Shown here: one piece after another, positions 8,712 to 17,344 of the stretch
Layout: each line of letters starts with the position of its first letter
Numbering within the stretch: the first letter of the stretch is position 1
Assembly: GCA_963744915.1 (NCBI GenBank)
Contig: CAVUUY010000006.1
Span: forward strand, 62,001 to 126,000
DNA length: 64,000 nucleotides
Direction of reading: 5' to 3'
Source: DATAFF01 sp963744915
GTDB lineage: Bacteria > Pseudomonadota > Alphaproteobacteria > Rhizobiales > Aestuariivirgaceae
Notes under the pieces: generated by a model
Database searches by the model: none
What the model saw: only the letters and a program-made list of their open reading frames with translations
What the model was told of the DNA's origin: nothing
Program-made: the position numbers and the translations under genes

Positions 8712-9535
8712 CTGGTGGCGAGCGGCGTCCGCCGGTTCGCCACCGGGAAGGCCTTGTCGAGCCCCTGCAGCTCATAGACGTTGAGCGTGAGATCGAGCGC
8801 GGCGTGGAATTCCTTGACCCGCGCCGTCTTCGATGTCTTGGGGATCGCCATCACCTGTTCCTGCCGCAGCACCCAGGCCAGCGCCACCGTCGCCGGCGAT
8901 ACGCAGCGGCTTTGGGCAATCTCGTTGAGGGTCCTGTCGCCAAGGATGTCGCCGCCGCCGAGCGGCGAATAGGCCATGACCGGGATGCCCGCCTGCCGGG
9001 TCGATGGCAGAAGGTCGAACTCGATGCCGCGCGCGCCAAGATGGTACATCACCTGGTCCGCGGCGCAGCCCGGATCGATGTCGGCCAGCTCGGCCATGTC
9101 GCCGACGTCGAAATTGCTCACCCCCCAATGACGGATCTTGCCGTCCTGCCGCAATTGCCGGAACGCCGCGACGGTCTCGGCGAGCGGCACGGCGCTTCGC
9201 CAATGCAGGAGATAGAGATCGATGACCGCGCTGCGCAGCCGCTTCAGGCTGCGTTCGCAGGCGGCGATCGTGTTGGCGCGCGCTGCGTTGCGCGGATGCA
9301 CCTTGCTGACGATGAAGACGTCCTGGCGCCGGTCGCCGACCGCCTCGGCCACCACCTCCTCGGCGCCCCCCTCGCCATACATTTCCGCCGTGTCGATCAG
9401 AGTGAGGCCGAGGTCGATGGCCGTCCTCAGGGCTTCGACCTCCTGGCTGCGCCGGTGCGCATTCTCGCCCATCCGCCAGGTCCCGATGCCGAGGCAAGGG
9501 ACCTGTTCTCCATCCGGCAAGGTGACGTATCGCAT
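8708..9535 (-). CDS. Aldo/keto reductase
   Basis: NADPH-dependent carbonyl reductase of the AKR superfamily, about 275 residues as a TIM barrel. Catalytic tetrad residues are visible: Asp and Tyr in LIDTAEMYGEGGAEEV, Lys in FIVSKVHPRN and His in IDLYLLHW. The cofactor end has VMAIPKTSKTARVKE, the usual NADP-phosphate loop. ATG 9535 is chosen over an upstream extension because GGAAGA precedes it and MRYVTLPDGEQVPCLGIGTW is the normal N-terminus. The physiological substrate is unknown. Confidence 0.87.
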   Translation of the reverse strand: MRYVTLPDGEQVPCLGIGTWRMGENAHRRSQEVEALRTAIDLGLTLIDTAEMYGEGGAEEVVAEAVGDRRQDVFIVSKVHPRNAARANTIAACERSLKRLRSAVIDLYLLHWRSAVPLAETVAAFRQLRQDGKIRHWGVSNFDVGDMAELADIDPGCAADQVMYHLGARGIEFDLLPSTRQAGIPVMAYSPLGGGDILGDRTLNEIAQSRCVSPATVALAWVLRQEQVMAIPKTSKTARVKEFHAALDLTLNVYELQGLDKAFPVANRRTPLATS

Positions 9536-9642
9536 GGGAATCTTCCGTCTCACACTGATGCTTGGCAGCTTGACCTCGCGCCCGACTGCGGGGCAAGTGT
9601 AGATCTGGATGAGAGGCAAGCATTGTTCACCGGAAGAGTTCC

Positions 9643-11103
9643 ATGACTTCGGCACAGCTTGAGTTTGAGCGCCGGGGGCAGGTACCTCGTAAAGTGGCAG
9701 TCCCGGAAAGTGTCACAATCGGCGGCCGTGCCGATGCTGCGGTCCTTCCCCTGCTGTTACCGGTCGAAATCACCAGCCGCGAGCTCGACGCCAAGATTCT
9801 TCTTGGCCTGTTCGCTGCCGAGCGCGGTTATGACGTCATTGTCGGCCGCAACCAGCCGCTGAAATCGCCGCTGCTTCCCCGCTCGATCTTTCTGTGCAAA
9901 AGCGTGCGACGTTTCCAATCGGTGAAACCGCCTTTCATTCTCGGCCACAGCGTGGTGGCGATGGACGAGGAGGGCCTGGTTCGTTTTCCCGATCAATTCC
10001 AGAGCATGCGGCTCGAGACGGAGGTGTTCCGCGCTACCCGTGCGCTGCTCGCCTGGGGCCGCGACAATGCCGAACATTGGACCCGGCTCCCCAATTATGA
10101 CGGCACGCCGATCTTCGAGACCGGCAATCCGCGCGCCGATCTGCTGCGGCCGGAGCTGCGCGGCTTCCATGCCGAAGCGGCAAGGAAGCTCGGGGAGCGT
10201 TACGGGCCGTTCGTCCTGGTGAACACCAACTTCTCGATCGTCAACCACTTCACTCCGGGGTTCAACCCGGTCAAGCCGACGCGGAATGTGCCGCTGGCGG
10301 TGTTCCAGGCGGCAGCCGACGGGCTGGTCCGGCACAAGACCGCATTGATGGGGGAGTTCGGCGCCCTGCTGCCCCGGCTCGCCGCCGCCATTGCCCCGGT
10401 CAAGCTGATCGTCCGGCCGCACCCCTCGGAGAACCGCCAGCCGTGGCAGGAAGCGGTGCGCGACCTCGCCAATGCCGAGGTGGTGTTCGAGGGCGCCGTC
10501 GTTCCCTGGCTGCTGGCGGCGAGCTGCGTCATCCACAATGGCTGCACCAGCGCCATCGAATCGCGTGTCCTCGGCACGCCGGCCATTGCCTTCCGCCCGG
10601 TGCGGTCGAGCGCCCATGATCTCGAGCTCCCCAATGCGGTGAGCGTCGAATGCGACACCGCCGATGAGGTCGTCGCCTGTGCCATGACCGCGCTTGCCGG
10701 CGGCGATCCGAGGCTCGCCAAGGGGCTGCCGGTGCCGGAGCTGCTGCGCCATCACATCGCCAATCTCGACGGTCGCTTCGCCTGCGAGCGGATCCTCGAT
10801 GCCTTCGAGGAGAGCCGCGCGGCGCTGCTGGCGCCGCCGCCGCCGCGTCCGTTGAAGGACCGCGGCTTCCGCGTCCTGTCCTATGGCCTTGGCGAGCTCG
10901 GCCGGCGTTTTCCGGTGACCGAGCGGCTGCAATATATCAAGCATGTCTTTCCCGGCATGCCGGCGGCCGAGATTTTCGACAAGGTCGCGCTGGTCCAGCG
11001 CCTGTTGAACCAATTCCACGACGTCGAGGTCGTGGCGCTCCGCGATGATGCCGTGCGCTTCCGCCGCTCCGGCAAGCCCAACGCGCCCCGTCACGATGCC
11101 TGA
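9643..11103 (+). CDS. Surface carbohydrate biosynthesis protein (first of a tandem pair)
   Basis: 486-residue protein resembling the surface-carbohydrate biosynthesis family found in polysaccharide and lipopolysaccharide loci, possibly glycosyltransferase-B-like. Shared with the next gene: an N-terminal RELDAKILLGLFAAERGY, AMDEEGLVRF, TGNPRADLLRPELR, LVNTNFSIVNHF, RPHPSENRQPW and HNGCTSAIESRVLG. The RPHP and HNG-S-E motifs recall nucleotide-sugar or CDP-polyol transferases, but no activity is proven. It is the first plus-strand gene of the sugar locus, with GGAAGAG before the ATG. About 30 residues precede the conserved core compared with the paralogue. Confidence 0.72.
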   Translation: MTSAQLEFERRGQVPRKVAVPESVTIGGRADAAVLPLLLPVEITSRELDAKILLGLFAAERGYDVIVGRNQPLKSPLLPRSIFLCKSVRRFQSVKPPFILGHSVVAMDEEGLVRFPDQFQSMRLETEVFRATRALLAWGRDNAEHWTRLPNYDGTPIFETGNPRADLLRPELRGFHAEAARKLGERYGPFVLVNTNFSIVNHFTPGFNPVKPTRNVPLAVFQAAADGLVRHKTALMGEFGALLPRLAAAIAPVKLIVRPHPSENRQPWQEAVRDLANAEVVFEGAVVPWLLAASCVIHNGCTSAIESRVLGTPAIAFRPVRSSAHDLELPNAVSVECDTADEVVACAMTALAGGDPRLAKGLPVPELLRHHIANLDGRFACERILDAFEESRAALLAPPPPRPLKDRGFRVLSYGLGELGRRFPVTERLQYIKHVFPGMPAAEIFDKVALVQRLLNQFHDVEVVALRDDAVRFRRSGKPNAPRHDA

Positions 11104-12427
11104 ACGCAAGACGCTGCTGCTGCCGGTGGTGATCGGCAAGCGCGAGCTCGATGCCAATTTGCTGCTGGGACTGATCGCGGCCGAGGCCGGCTACCGCGTG
11201 CTGATCGGCCTCAGGCACAGCATCGACAACACGCCGCGCTATGGCGAGGCGCTCTATCTTGCGAAAAATGTCCGGCAGAATTTCGTGATGGACCGGCCGA
11301 TGGCGCAAGGCCACGCCATCGTCGCCATGGACGAGGAAGGGCTGGTGCGCTTCCCGCCACACGTCCAGACGGTGCGCTACCAGGCGCGCTCCATGAGCCT
11401 GCCGCGCCTGCTGTTCGCCTGGGGCGCCGACAATGCCGATTATTGGCGCCGCTCGCCCTTCTACACCGGTGCACCGATCCTCCTGACCGGCAATCCGCGC
11501 GCCGACCTGCTGCGCCCCGAGCTGCGCGATTTCTACCGCAAGGAAGCCGACGCGATCCGACAGGAATTCGGGCCGTTCGTGCTCTTCAACACAAACTTCT
11601 CGCTCGTCAACCATTTCCGGCCGAAGCATCGCTCCTTCCGTTCGCCCGGTATCGGCCGGCATGATTTCGACAATGTGTGGAGCGGCCTCGAGGCCCACAA
11701 GCGGGCGCTGTTGCAGGGCTTCGTCGATCTTGTCCCGCGGCTTGCCAGCGCGATTGCACCGCACCGCCTCGTCATCCGGCCGCATCCCTCGGAGAATGGC
11801 GCGGTGTGGCAGGAGACGGCGCGCGCCGCCGGCAATGCCGTCGTCGTCAATCGCGGTGCCGTCGTGCCCTGGCTGATGGCGAGCTCGGCGGTGCTCCACA
11901 ATGGCTGCACCAGCGCGATCGAGACGGCACTACTCGGCCGGACGGCCTATGCCTATCAGCCGGTGAGCTCGCCGGAATTCGACCTCGAGCTCCCCAACGC
12001 CGTGAGCAGGGCCTTCGATCGTGCCGACGACCTGATCGCCGCCATCGCGGCGGGCCTTGGCACATGCCAGGGGAGAACCGCCGGCCCGGCACCGCGCGAG
12101 GCGCTGGCCCGGCATGTCGAGAGCCTGTCCGGGCCGCTCGCCAGCGAGCGCATGGTCGCCGCCCTCGGCGAGCATGCGGGCCGGCTTGCGGAAAGGCGCG
12201 CGCCGCCCGTCCGCAGTCGGCTGGTGTCGCTCGGCAGCGTCGTCCTCGATGCCGTGATCTCGCGCACGACCGAGCGTCGCTACAATGCCCATATTTTCCC
12301 CGAGCTTGATCGTTCGGCAATCAACGAACGCATCGCGACGATCATGCAACTTCTCGGCAAGACCTTTCCGGTTCGGCTGGACCTTCTGTCGAATGAAATA
12401 TTTCAGCTTCAGGTTGAGGGAGGCTGA
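11096..12427 (+). CDS. Surface carbohydrate biosynthesis protein (second of a tandem pair)
   Basis: 443-residue paralogue of the preceding gene. Blocks line up along the whole length: RELDANLLLGLIAAEAGY, AMDEEGLVRFPPHVQ, GNPRADLLRPELRDF, FNTNFSLVNHF, RPHPSENGAVWQE, GAVVPWLMASSAVLHNGCTS and LELPNAVS. The ATG at 11096 overlaps the preceding gene by 8 bases and starts right at the conserved core (MPERKTLLLPVVIGKRELDA). An upstream in-frame ATG at 11045 would lie deep in the first gene. The pair arose by duplication and then diverged, so they probably act on different acceptors or steps. Confidence 0.72.
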   Translation: MPERKTLLLPVVIGKRELDANLLLGLIAAEAGYRVLIGLRHSIDNTPRYGEALYLAKNVRQNFVMDRPMAQGHAIVAMDEEGLVRFPPHVQTVRYQARSMSLPRLLFAWGADNADYWRRSPFYTGAPILLTGNPRADLLRPELRDFYRKEADAIRQEFGPFVLFNTNFSLVNHFRPKHRSFRSPGIGRHDFDNVWSGLEAHKRALLQGFVDLVPRLASAIAPHRLVIRPHPSENGAVWQETARAAGNAVVVNRGAVVPWLMASSAVLHNGCTSAIETALLGRTAYAYQPVSSPEFDLELPNAVSRAFDRADDLIAAIAAGLGTCQGRTAGPAPREALARHVESLSGPLASERMVAALGEHAGRLAERRAPPVRSRLVSLGSVVLDAVISRTTERRYNAHIFPELDRSAINERIATIMQLLGKTFPVRLDLLSNEIFQLQVEGG

Positions 12428-12553
12428 CCGAGAACGCCCAAGCTTTCTGTCGACATGCGGGGGCAAAATGGTGCGATCCCGTTTACTTGTCGCTCCGAAC
12501 GGTCCAGAAATCACCCCTCGGGAAAAAAGGCTGGGCGGAGAGCAGGGGAGAAG

Positions 12554-13645
12554 ATGTTCCGCATTAAGATCGTTGGCGCCGGCTCGATCGGCAATCACCT
12601 TGCCCATGCCGCCGTCAGCCGCGGCTGGGAGGTGACGCTCACCGATATCGACCCTGCCGCCCTGGAGCGCACCCGGTCCGCCACCTATCCAGGCCGCTAT
12701 GGCGCGTGGAACGAAGCCATCCGCCTGAAGGACTCGCGGGCTGCGCTGGGCGACAAGGCCGACGTCGTCTTCATCGGCACCCCGCCCGACACCCATATCG
12801 CCCTTGCCAATGCCGAACTCGATGCCGCGGTGCCCCGTGCGCTGCTGATCGAGAAGCCGCTCTGCGGTCCCGACCTCAAGGGCTGCGCCGCGCTGCTGGG
12901 GCGAACCCGCCAGCTCGGCATCTTCGCCGGCGTCGGCTACAATCACACCCTCACCGCCAACACGGTCATGGCCGAGGAGCGCCTGCGGACCGGCGCGATC
13001 GGGACGGTGGTCGCCATCTCGGCCCGCACGCGCGAGCATTGGGGCGGCATCTTCAAGGCCCATCCCTGGCTCTCCGGCCCTGCCGACAGCTATCTCGGCT
13101 TTGCCGCGCGCGGCGGCGGTGCGGCGGGCGAGCATTCGCATGGCATCAATATCTGGCAGCATTTCGCCGGCGTCATCGGCGCCGGCAAGGTTCAGGAGGT
13201 CACCGGCCTGCTCGACCTGGTCGAGGAGGGCAAGGTCAGTTACGACCGGTTGATGCTCGCCGGCCTGAAGACGACCGAAGGCCTGGTCGGCGAGGTCATC
13301 CAGGACGTGGTCACCGCCCCGCCGGAGAAGCTTTGCCGCATCCAGGGCCGCGACGGTTTCGTCGAATGGCGCGTCAATCACAAGCCGGGCTTCGATGCGG
13401 TCATATCCGGCGATGGCGAGCGCGCCGAGGAGCAGCTGCTGGCGAAGACGCGGGCCGACGACTTCAAGACCGAAGTCGAGCATCTCGAAGCCATTCTGGA
13501 GGGTCGGCGCAAGGATTCCCCGATCGCCCTCGAGCGCGGCCTCGATACGATGCTCGTCATCGCTGCCATTTTCCGTTCGCATGCCACCGGCCGCAAGGTC
13601 CGGATCGATTGGTCGGCGGGCTATGTCCCGGACGCTTTGCGCTGA
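12554..13645 (+). CDS. Gfo/Idh/MocA-family oxidoreductase
   Basis: NAD(P)-dependent sugar oxidoreductase of about 363 residues. The Rossmann fold shows KIVGAGSIGNHLAHAA, then FIGTPPDTH and LLIEKPLCGPDL with the EKP catalytic Lys. GGGAAGEHSHGINIWQHF carries the catalytic His region of the second domain. GGGGAG precedes the ATG at 12554. It lies between the surface-carbohydrate pair and the NeuB-like synthase, so it probably oxidises or reduces an intermediate in the same sugar pathway; the substrate cannot be named. It ends 14 bases before the next gene. Confidence 0.85.
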   Translation: MFRIKIVGAGSIGNHLAHAAVSRGWEVTLTDIDPAALERTRSATYPGRYGAWNEAIRLKDSRAALGDKADVVFIGTPPDTHIALANAELDAAVPRALLIEKPLCGPDLKGCAALLGRTRQLGIFAGVGYNHTLTANTVMAEERLRTGAIGTVVAISARTREHWGGIFKAHPWLSGPADSYLGFAARGGGAAGEHSHGINIWQHFAGVIGAGKVQEVTGLLDLVEEGKVSYDRLMLAGLKTTEGLVGEVIQDVVTAPPEKLCRIQGRDGFVEWRVNHKPGFDAVISGDGERAEEQLLAKTRADDFKTEVEHLEAILEGRRKDSPIALERGLDTMLVIAAIFRSHATGRKVRIDWSAGYVPDALR

Positions 13646-13659
13646 GGAGGAAACGTCCC

Positions 13660-15192
13660 GTGCTGGACAGACAAGGCTTCACAGACCTGTTCATCTACGA
13701 CCTCGCCAACAATCATCAGGGTGATCTCCCCTATGCCAAGGAGATCGTGGCCGCCGTCGGCAAGGTCAACCGCGAGGCGGGGGTGCGGGGCGCCCTCAAA
13801 TTCCAGTTCCGCCAGCTCGACACCTTCATCCATCCCGACTACCAGTCGCGGAGCGATCTGAAATATGTGAAGCGCTTCAAGGAGACCAAGCTCGACATGG
13901 ATGCCTTCGCCGATCTCGCGCAATCGGTGCGCAAGGCGGGGCTCCTCACCATGTGCACGCCGTTCGACGAGGACTCGGTCGACATCATCTGCGACATGGG
14001 GCTCGACATCGTCAAGATCGCGAGCTGCTCGGCGGATGATCGCCCGCTGCTCGAGAAGGTGGTGCGCTCGCGCAAGCCGGTGGTGGTATCGACGGCGGGC
14101 CTGCGCACCGACGAGATCGACTGGCTCGTCAACTTCATGGAAAGCGAGCGCACCGAATTTGCCCTGATGCACTGCGTCGCGCTCTATCCGACGCCGGACG
14201 ACAAGCTCCAGCTCAACCAGATCGGCCAGATGATCGAGCGCTACCGCAATGTCGCCATCGGCTGGTCGACTCATGAGAATCAGGACAATGTCGCAGCCAT
14301 TCAGATCGCTTATGCCAAGGGCGCCCGGCTCTTCGAACGCCATGTCGGCCTGAATGACGGGCGCTACAATCTCAACGCCTATTCCTCGACACCCGACCAG
14401 CTCAAGACCTGGCTCGCCGCCTGGAAGTCAGCCCGCCTCATGCTCGGCAATGAAGAGCGCGCGCCGACCTCCACGGCCGAGCGGCAGACCCTGACCGAGC
14501 TGAAGCGCGGCGCTTATGTCCGCCGCGGTGTCAAGGCGGGCGAGGCGATCACCGCCCGCGACGTGTTCTTCGCCATGCCGGTTCAGGACGGCCAGCTGGT
14601 GAGCGGCGATTGGCGCCCCGGACTGGTCGCCGATCGCGACTACCCCGGCAACGCCCCGCTGTCGGCGAGCCTCGCCGGTCAGGGCTTCGGCGACGAGCAG
14701 CTCGTCTATCAGATCATGCTGCAGGTGCGCGGCATGCTGAACAAGGCCAATATCCACATCAACGAGGATGCCGAGATCGAGATCTCGCACCATTTCGGGC
14801 TGCGCCGCTTCCGCGAATATGGCGCCGTCATCGTCACCTGCATCAACCGCCAATATGCCAAGAAGCTGGTGATCCAGCTGCCGCGCCAGAAGCATCCTTA
14901 TCACTTCCATAAGCAGAAGGAGGAGACCTTCCAGCTCCTCGAAGGCGATCTGGAGATCGTCAAGGATGGCGCCCGCACCTCGATGCGGGTCGGCGACACC
15001 TTTCTCGTCGCGCCGGGAGAGTGGCACAAGTTCCACACCCTCGACGGCTGCGTCTTCGAGGAGATCTCCACCACCCATCACAACAACGACTCGTTCTACG
15101 AGGATCCGGAGATCGCGCGTCTCGACCGCAGCCATCGCAAGACCAAGGTCGACAATTGGCTCGCCTATTTCCGCACCCGGCACGCGCTGTGA
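13660..15192 (+). CDS. N-acetylneuraminate synthase-family protein with C-terminal cupin domain
   Basis: NeuB-type enzymes condense phosphoenolpyruvate with a hexosamine-type sugar to make nine-carbon nonulosonic acids. The 510-residue chain has a NeuB TIM barrel at residues 1 to about 270 (LANNHQGDLPYAKEIV, LKFQFRQLDTF, DIVKIASCSADD, ALMHCVALYPTP, IGWSTHEN), a SAF/antifreeze domain at about 275-345 (LKRGAYVRRGVKAGEAITAR) and a cupin at about 390-490 (HPYHFHKQKEETFQLLEG, APGEWHKFH). Ordinary NeuB is about 350 residues, so the cupin is an addition. GAGGAGG precedes the GTG start at 13660. The exact sugar is unknown. Confidence 0.85.
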   Translation: MLDRQGFTDLFIYDLANNHQGDLPYAKEIVAAVGKVNREAGVRGALKFQFRQLDTFIHPDYQSRSDLKYVKRFKETKLDMDAFADLAQSVRKAGLLTMCTPFDEDSVDIICDMGLDIVKIASCSADDRPLLEKVVRSRKPVVVSTAGLRTDEIDWLVNFMESERTEFALMHCVALYPTPDDKLQLNQIGQMIERYRNVAIGWSTHENQDNVAAIQIAYAKGARLFERHVGLNDGRYNLNAYSSTPDQLKTWLAAWKSARLMLGNEERAPTSTAERQTLTELKRGAYVRRGVKAGEAITARDVFFAMPVQDGQLVSGDWRPGLVADRDYPGNAPLSASLAGQGFGDEQLVYQIMLQVRGMLNKANIHINEDAEIEISHHFGLRRFREYGAVIVTCINRQYAKKLVIQLPRQKHPYHFHKQKEETFQLLEGDLEIVKDGARTSMRVGDTFLVAPGEWHKFHTLDGCVFEEISTTHHNNDSFYEDPEIARLDRSHRKTKVDNWLAYFRTRHAL

Positions 15193-15218
15193 TCCCGTCA
15201 TGAACCTCGAGGCGGTCC

Positions 15219-15932
15219 ATGCTTGGTGATCGCCGCGTCCTCGCCGTGGTGCCGGCCCGCGGCGGCTCGACCGGCGTCAAGCTCAAGAACCTGCGCACCG
15301 TCGGCGGCGTGCCGCTGGTGGTGCTGGCCGCCCGCATTGCCCTTGCATCGCCGTCGATCGACCGGGCGATCCTGTCGAGCGATCATGCCGAGATCGCGGC
15401 CGCCGGCCGCAGCGCCGGCCTCGCCGTGCCTTTCACCAGGCCGGATCACCTGTCGGGACCCCGTGTCGCAGACCTTGATGTGCTGGTCCACGCCCTGACC
15501 GAGATGGAGCGACAGGACGAGCAGCAATATGACATCGTGGTGATGCTGCAGCCGACATCGCCGGGCCGCCGCGTCGAGCACGTGCAGGCAACCATCGAAA
15601 AGCTGGTGGATGGCGGCTATGACGCGGTCTGGACGGTGAGCGAGACCGACAGCAAGGCGCATCCCCTCAAGCAGCTGACGATCGACCAGGAGGGCCGGCT
15701 CGACTATTACGACCAAGCCGGCGCCCGCATCATCGCCCGCCAGCAGCTGACGCCGGTCTACCACCGCAATGGCATTGCCTATGCGATCACCCGCCAATGC
15801 CTGCTCGATCAGAAATCGATCAAGGGCGGGAGCACCGGGGCCGTCGTGATCGATGAGCCTCTGGTCAATATCGACACCGAGTTCGACCTCATCCTTGCCA
15901 ATGTCCTCGTGAAGGAACCGCGCAAGGATTAG
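15219..15932 (+). CDS. Acylneuraminate cytidylyltransferase-family protein (CMP-sugar synthetase)
   Basis: Activates a 2-keto sugar acid with CTP to the CMP-sugar used by glycosyltransferases. The 237-residue protein shows the CTP-binding VLAVVPARGGSTGVKLKNLR, AILSSDHAEIAAAG, VVMLQPTSPGRRVEHV and YHRNGIAYAITR, the NeuA layout. The usual RSK of the first loop reads STGVKLKN here, keeping the Lys. It follows the NeuB-like synthase by 26 bases, so it presumably acts on that enzyme's product. Confidence 0.86.
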   Translation: MLGDRRVLAVVPARGGSTGVKLKNLRTVGGVPLVVLAARIALASPSIDRAILSSDHAEIAAAGRSAGLAVPFTRPDHLSGPRVADLDVLVHALTEMERQDEQQYDIVVMLQPTSPGRRVEHVQATIEKLVDGGYDAVWTVSETDSKAHPLKQLTIDQEGRLDYYDQAGARIIARQQLTPVYHRNGIAYAITRQCLLDQKSIKGGSTGAVVIDEPLVNIDTEFDLILANVLVKEPRKD

Positions 15933-15985
15933 AGTTGCCTTTGGGATTTCCGCCGGAGGCATCGCGAGCCGCGAGGGAGATTTGA

Positions 15986-17335
15986 GTGAGCATGGATAGG
16001 GACAGCGGGGCGGTTGACCGCCTTGCCGGCCGGATCGCCGGGCGCGAAGCCGTCGTCGGGGTGATCGGGCTCGGCTATGTCGGCCTGCCTCTTGCGGTGA
16101 CGATCGCCCGCGCCGGGTTTGTCGTCGTCGGTCTCGACATCGATCCGGAGAAGCCGGAGCACATCGCCGCCGGCCGCTCCTATATCGGCGCCGTCATGAG
16201 CTCCGATCTCAAGCAGCTGGTCGGCGAGAAGCGCCTTTCCGCCACCACCGACTTCGCAGCCCTTGGGCGCTGCGACGTGGTGATCGTCTGCGTGCCGACC
16301 CCGCTCACCCGCCACCGCACGCCCGATCTGTCCTATATCGAGGCGACCATGACGGCGATCGTCGAGCATCTGCGCCCCGGACAGCTGGTCGTTCTCGAAT
16401 CGACCACCTATCCCGGAACCACGCGCGAGGTGGTGCTGCCAATTCTCGAGAGCCGCGGCCTCGAGGCAGGCCGGGATTTCCTGCTCGGCTATTCGCCCGA
16501 GCGCGAGGACCCCGGCAATGCGAAGTTCGAGACGGCATCCATTCCGAAAGTGGTGTCCGGTCTCGACGCCCGGACAGCAGAGCTGGTGGCGGCGTTCTAT
16601 GGCGCGGTGGTCAGAGAAGTCGTTCCGGTGCCCTCCTGCGAGGTGGCCGAGGCCGTCAAGATCACCGAGAACATCTTCCGGGCGGTGAACATCGCACTCG
16701 TCAACGAGCTCAAGATGGTCTTCGACGCCATGGGGCTCGACATCTGGCAGATCATCGACGCCGCCAAGACCAAGCCCTTCGGCTACATGCCCTTCTACCC
16801 GGGACCCGGCCTCGGCGGCCACTGCGTTCCGATCGACCCCTACTACCTGGCGTGGAAGTCGCGCGAGTTCAACGTGCCGACCCGCTTCATCGAGCTCGCC
16901 GGGGAGATCAACACCCAGATGCCGTTCTATGTCGTCCGGCGTCTCGAGGAAGCCCTCGACCGCAGCGCCGCCATGGCGCTCAGCTCCGCCAAGATCCTTT
17001 TGATCGGCCTTGCCTACAAGAAGAACGTCGCCGACATCCGCGAGAGCCCCTCGCTGAAGCTCCTGGAATTGATGGCGGGGCGCGGCGCTGAAGTGGCCTA
17101 TCACGATCCGCATGTCCCGGTCGTGCCGGCGACCCGCGAGCACCCCTATTTGCGCGGCCGCGAAAGCCTGCCGCTGTCGGCCGCGGCGCTCGCACGCCAT
17201 GACGCGGTGCTGATCGCCACCGACCATGACGCCATCGACTACAGGCTCATCGCCGAAAATGCCCGCCTGATCCTCGACACGCGGAACGTCTTTGGTCGGA
17301 TGGGATTGACCGGCAATCACATCGTGAAGGGCTGA
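15986..17335 (+). CDS. Nucleotide-sugar dehydrogenase (UDP-HexNAc 6-dehydrogenase type)
   Basis: Oxidises C6 of a UDP-sugar to the carboxylate with two NAD+. The 449 residues show the Rossmann motif VIGLGYVGLPLAVTIARAGF, VPTPLTRHRTPDLSYI, LESTTYPGTTREVV, the linker KITENIFRAVNIALVNELKM and the active-site Cys in GPGLGGHCVPIDPYYL. The C-terminal domain has ILLIGLAYKKNVADIRESPS. These phrases are those of the WbpA/TviB group (UDP-GlcNAc or UDP-GalNAc dehydrogenase). GAGGGAGA precedes the GTG at 15986; ATG 15992 is an alternative. The epimerase starts 9 bases downstream. Confidence 0.88.
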   Translation: MSMDRDSGAVDRLAGRIAGREAVVGVIGLGYVGLPLAVTIARAGFVVVGLDIDPEKPEHIAAGRSYIGAVMSSDLKQLVGEKRLSATTDFAALGRCDVVIVCVPTPLTRHRTPDLSYIEATMTAIVEHLRPGQLVVLESTTYPGTTREVVLPILESRGLEAGRDFLLGYSPEREDPGNAKFETASIPKVVSGLDARTAELVAAFYGAVVREVVPVPSCEVAEAVKITENIFRAVNIALVNELKMVFDAMGLDIWQIIDAAKTKPFGYMPFYPGPGLGGHCVPIDPYYLAWKSREFNVPTRFIELAGEINTQMPFYVVRRLEEALDRSAAMALSSAKILLIGLAYKKNVADIRESPSLKLLELMAGRGAEVAYHDPHVPVVPATREHPYLRGRESLPLSAAALARHDAVLIATDHDAIDYRLIAENARLILDTRNVFGRMGLTGNHIVKG

Positions 17336-17344
17336 ACCGGCGCC

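Noticed and set aside
10937..11899. Minus-strand gene opposite the surface-carbohydrate pair
   Set aside because: Antisense shadow; the plus-strand paralogues share conserved blocks, showing which strand is coding.
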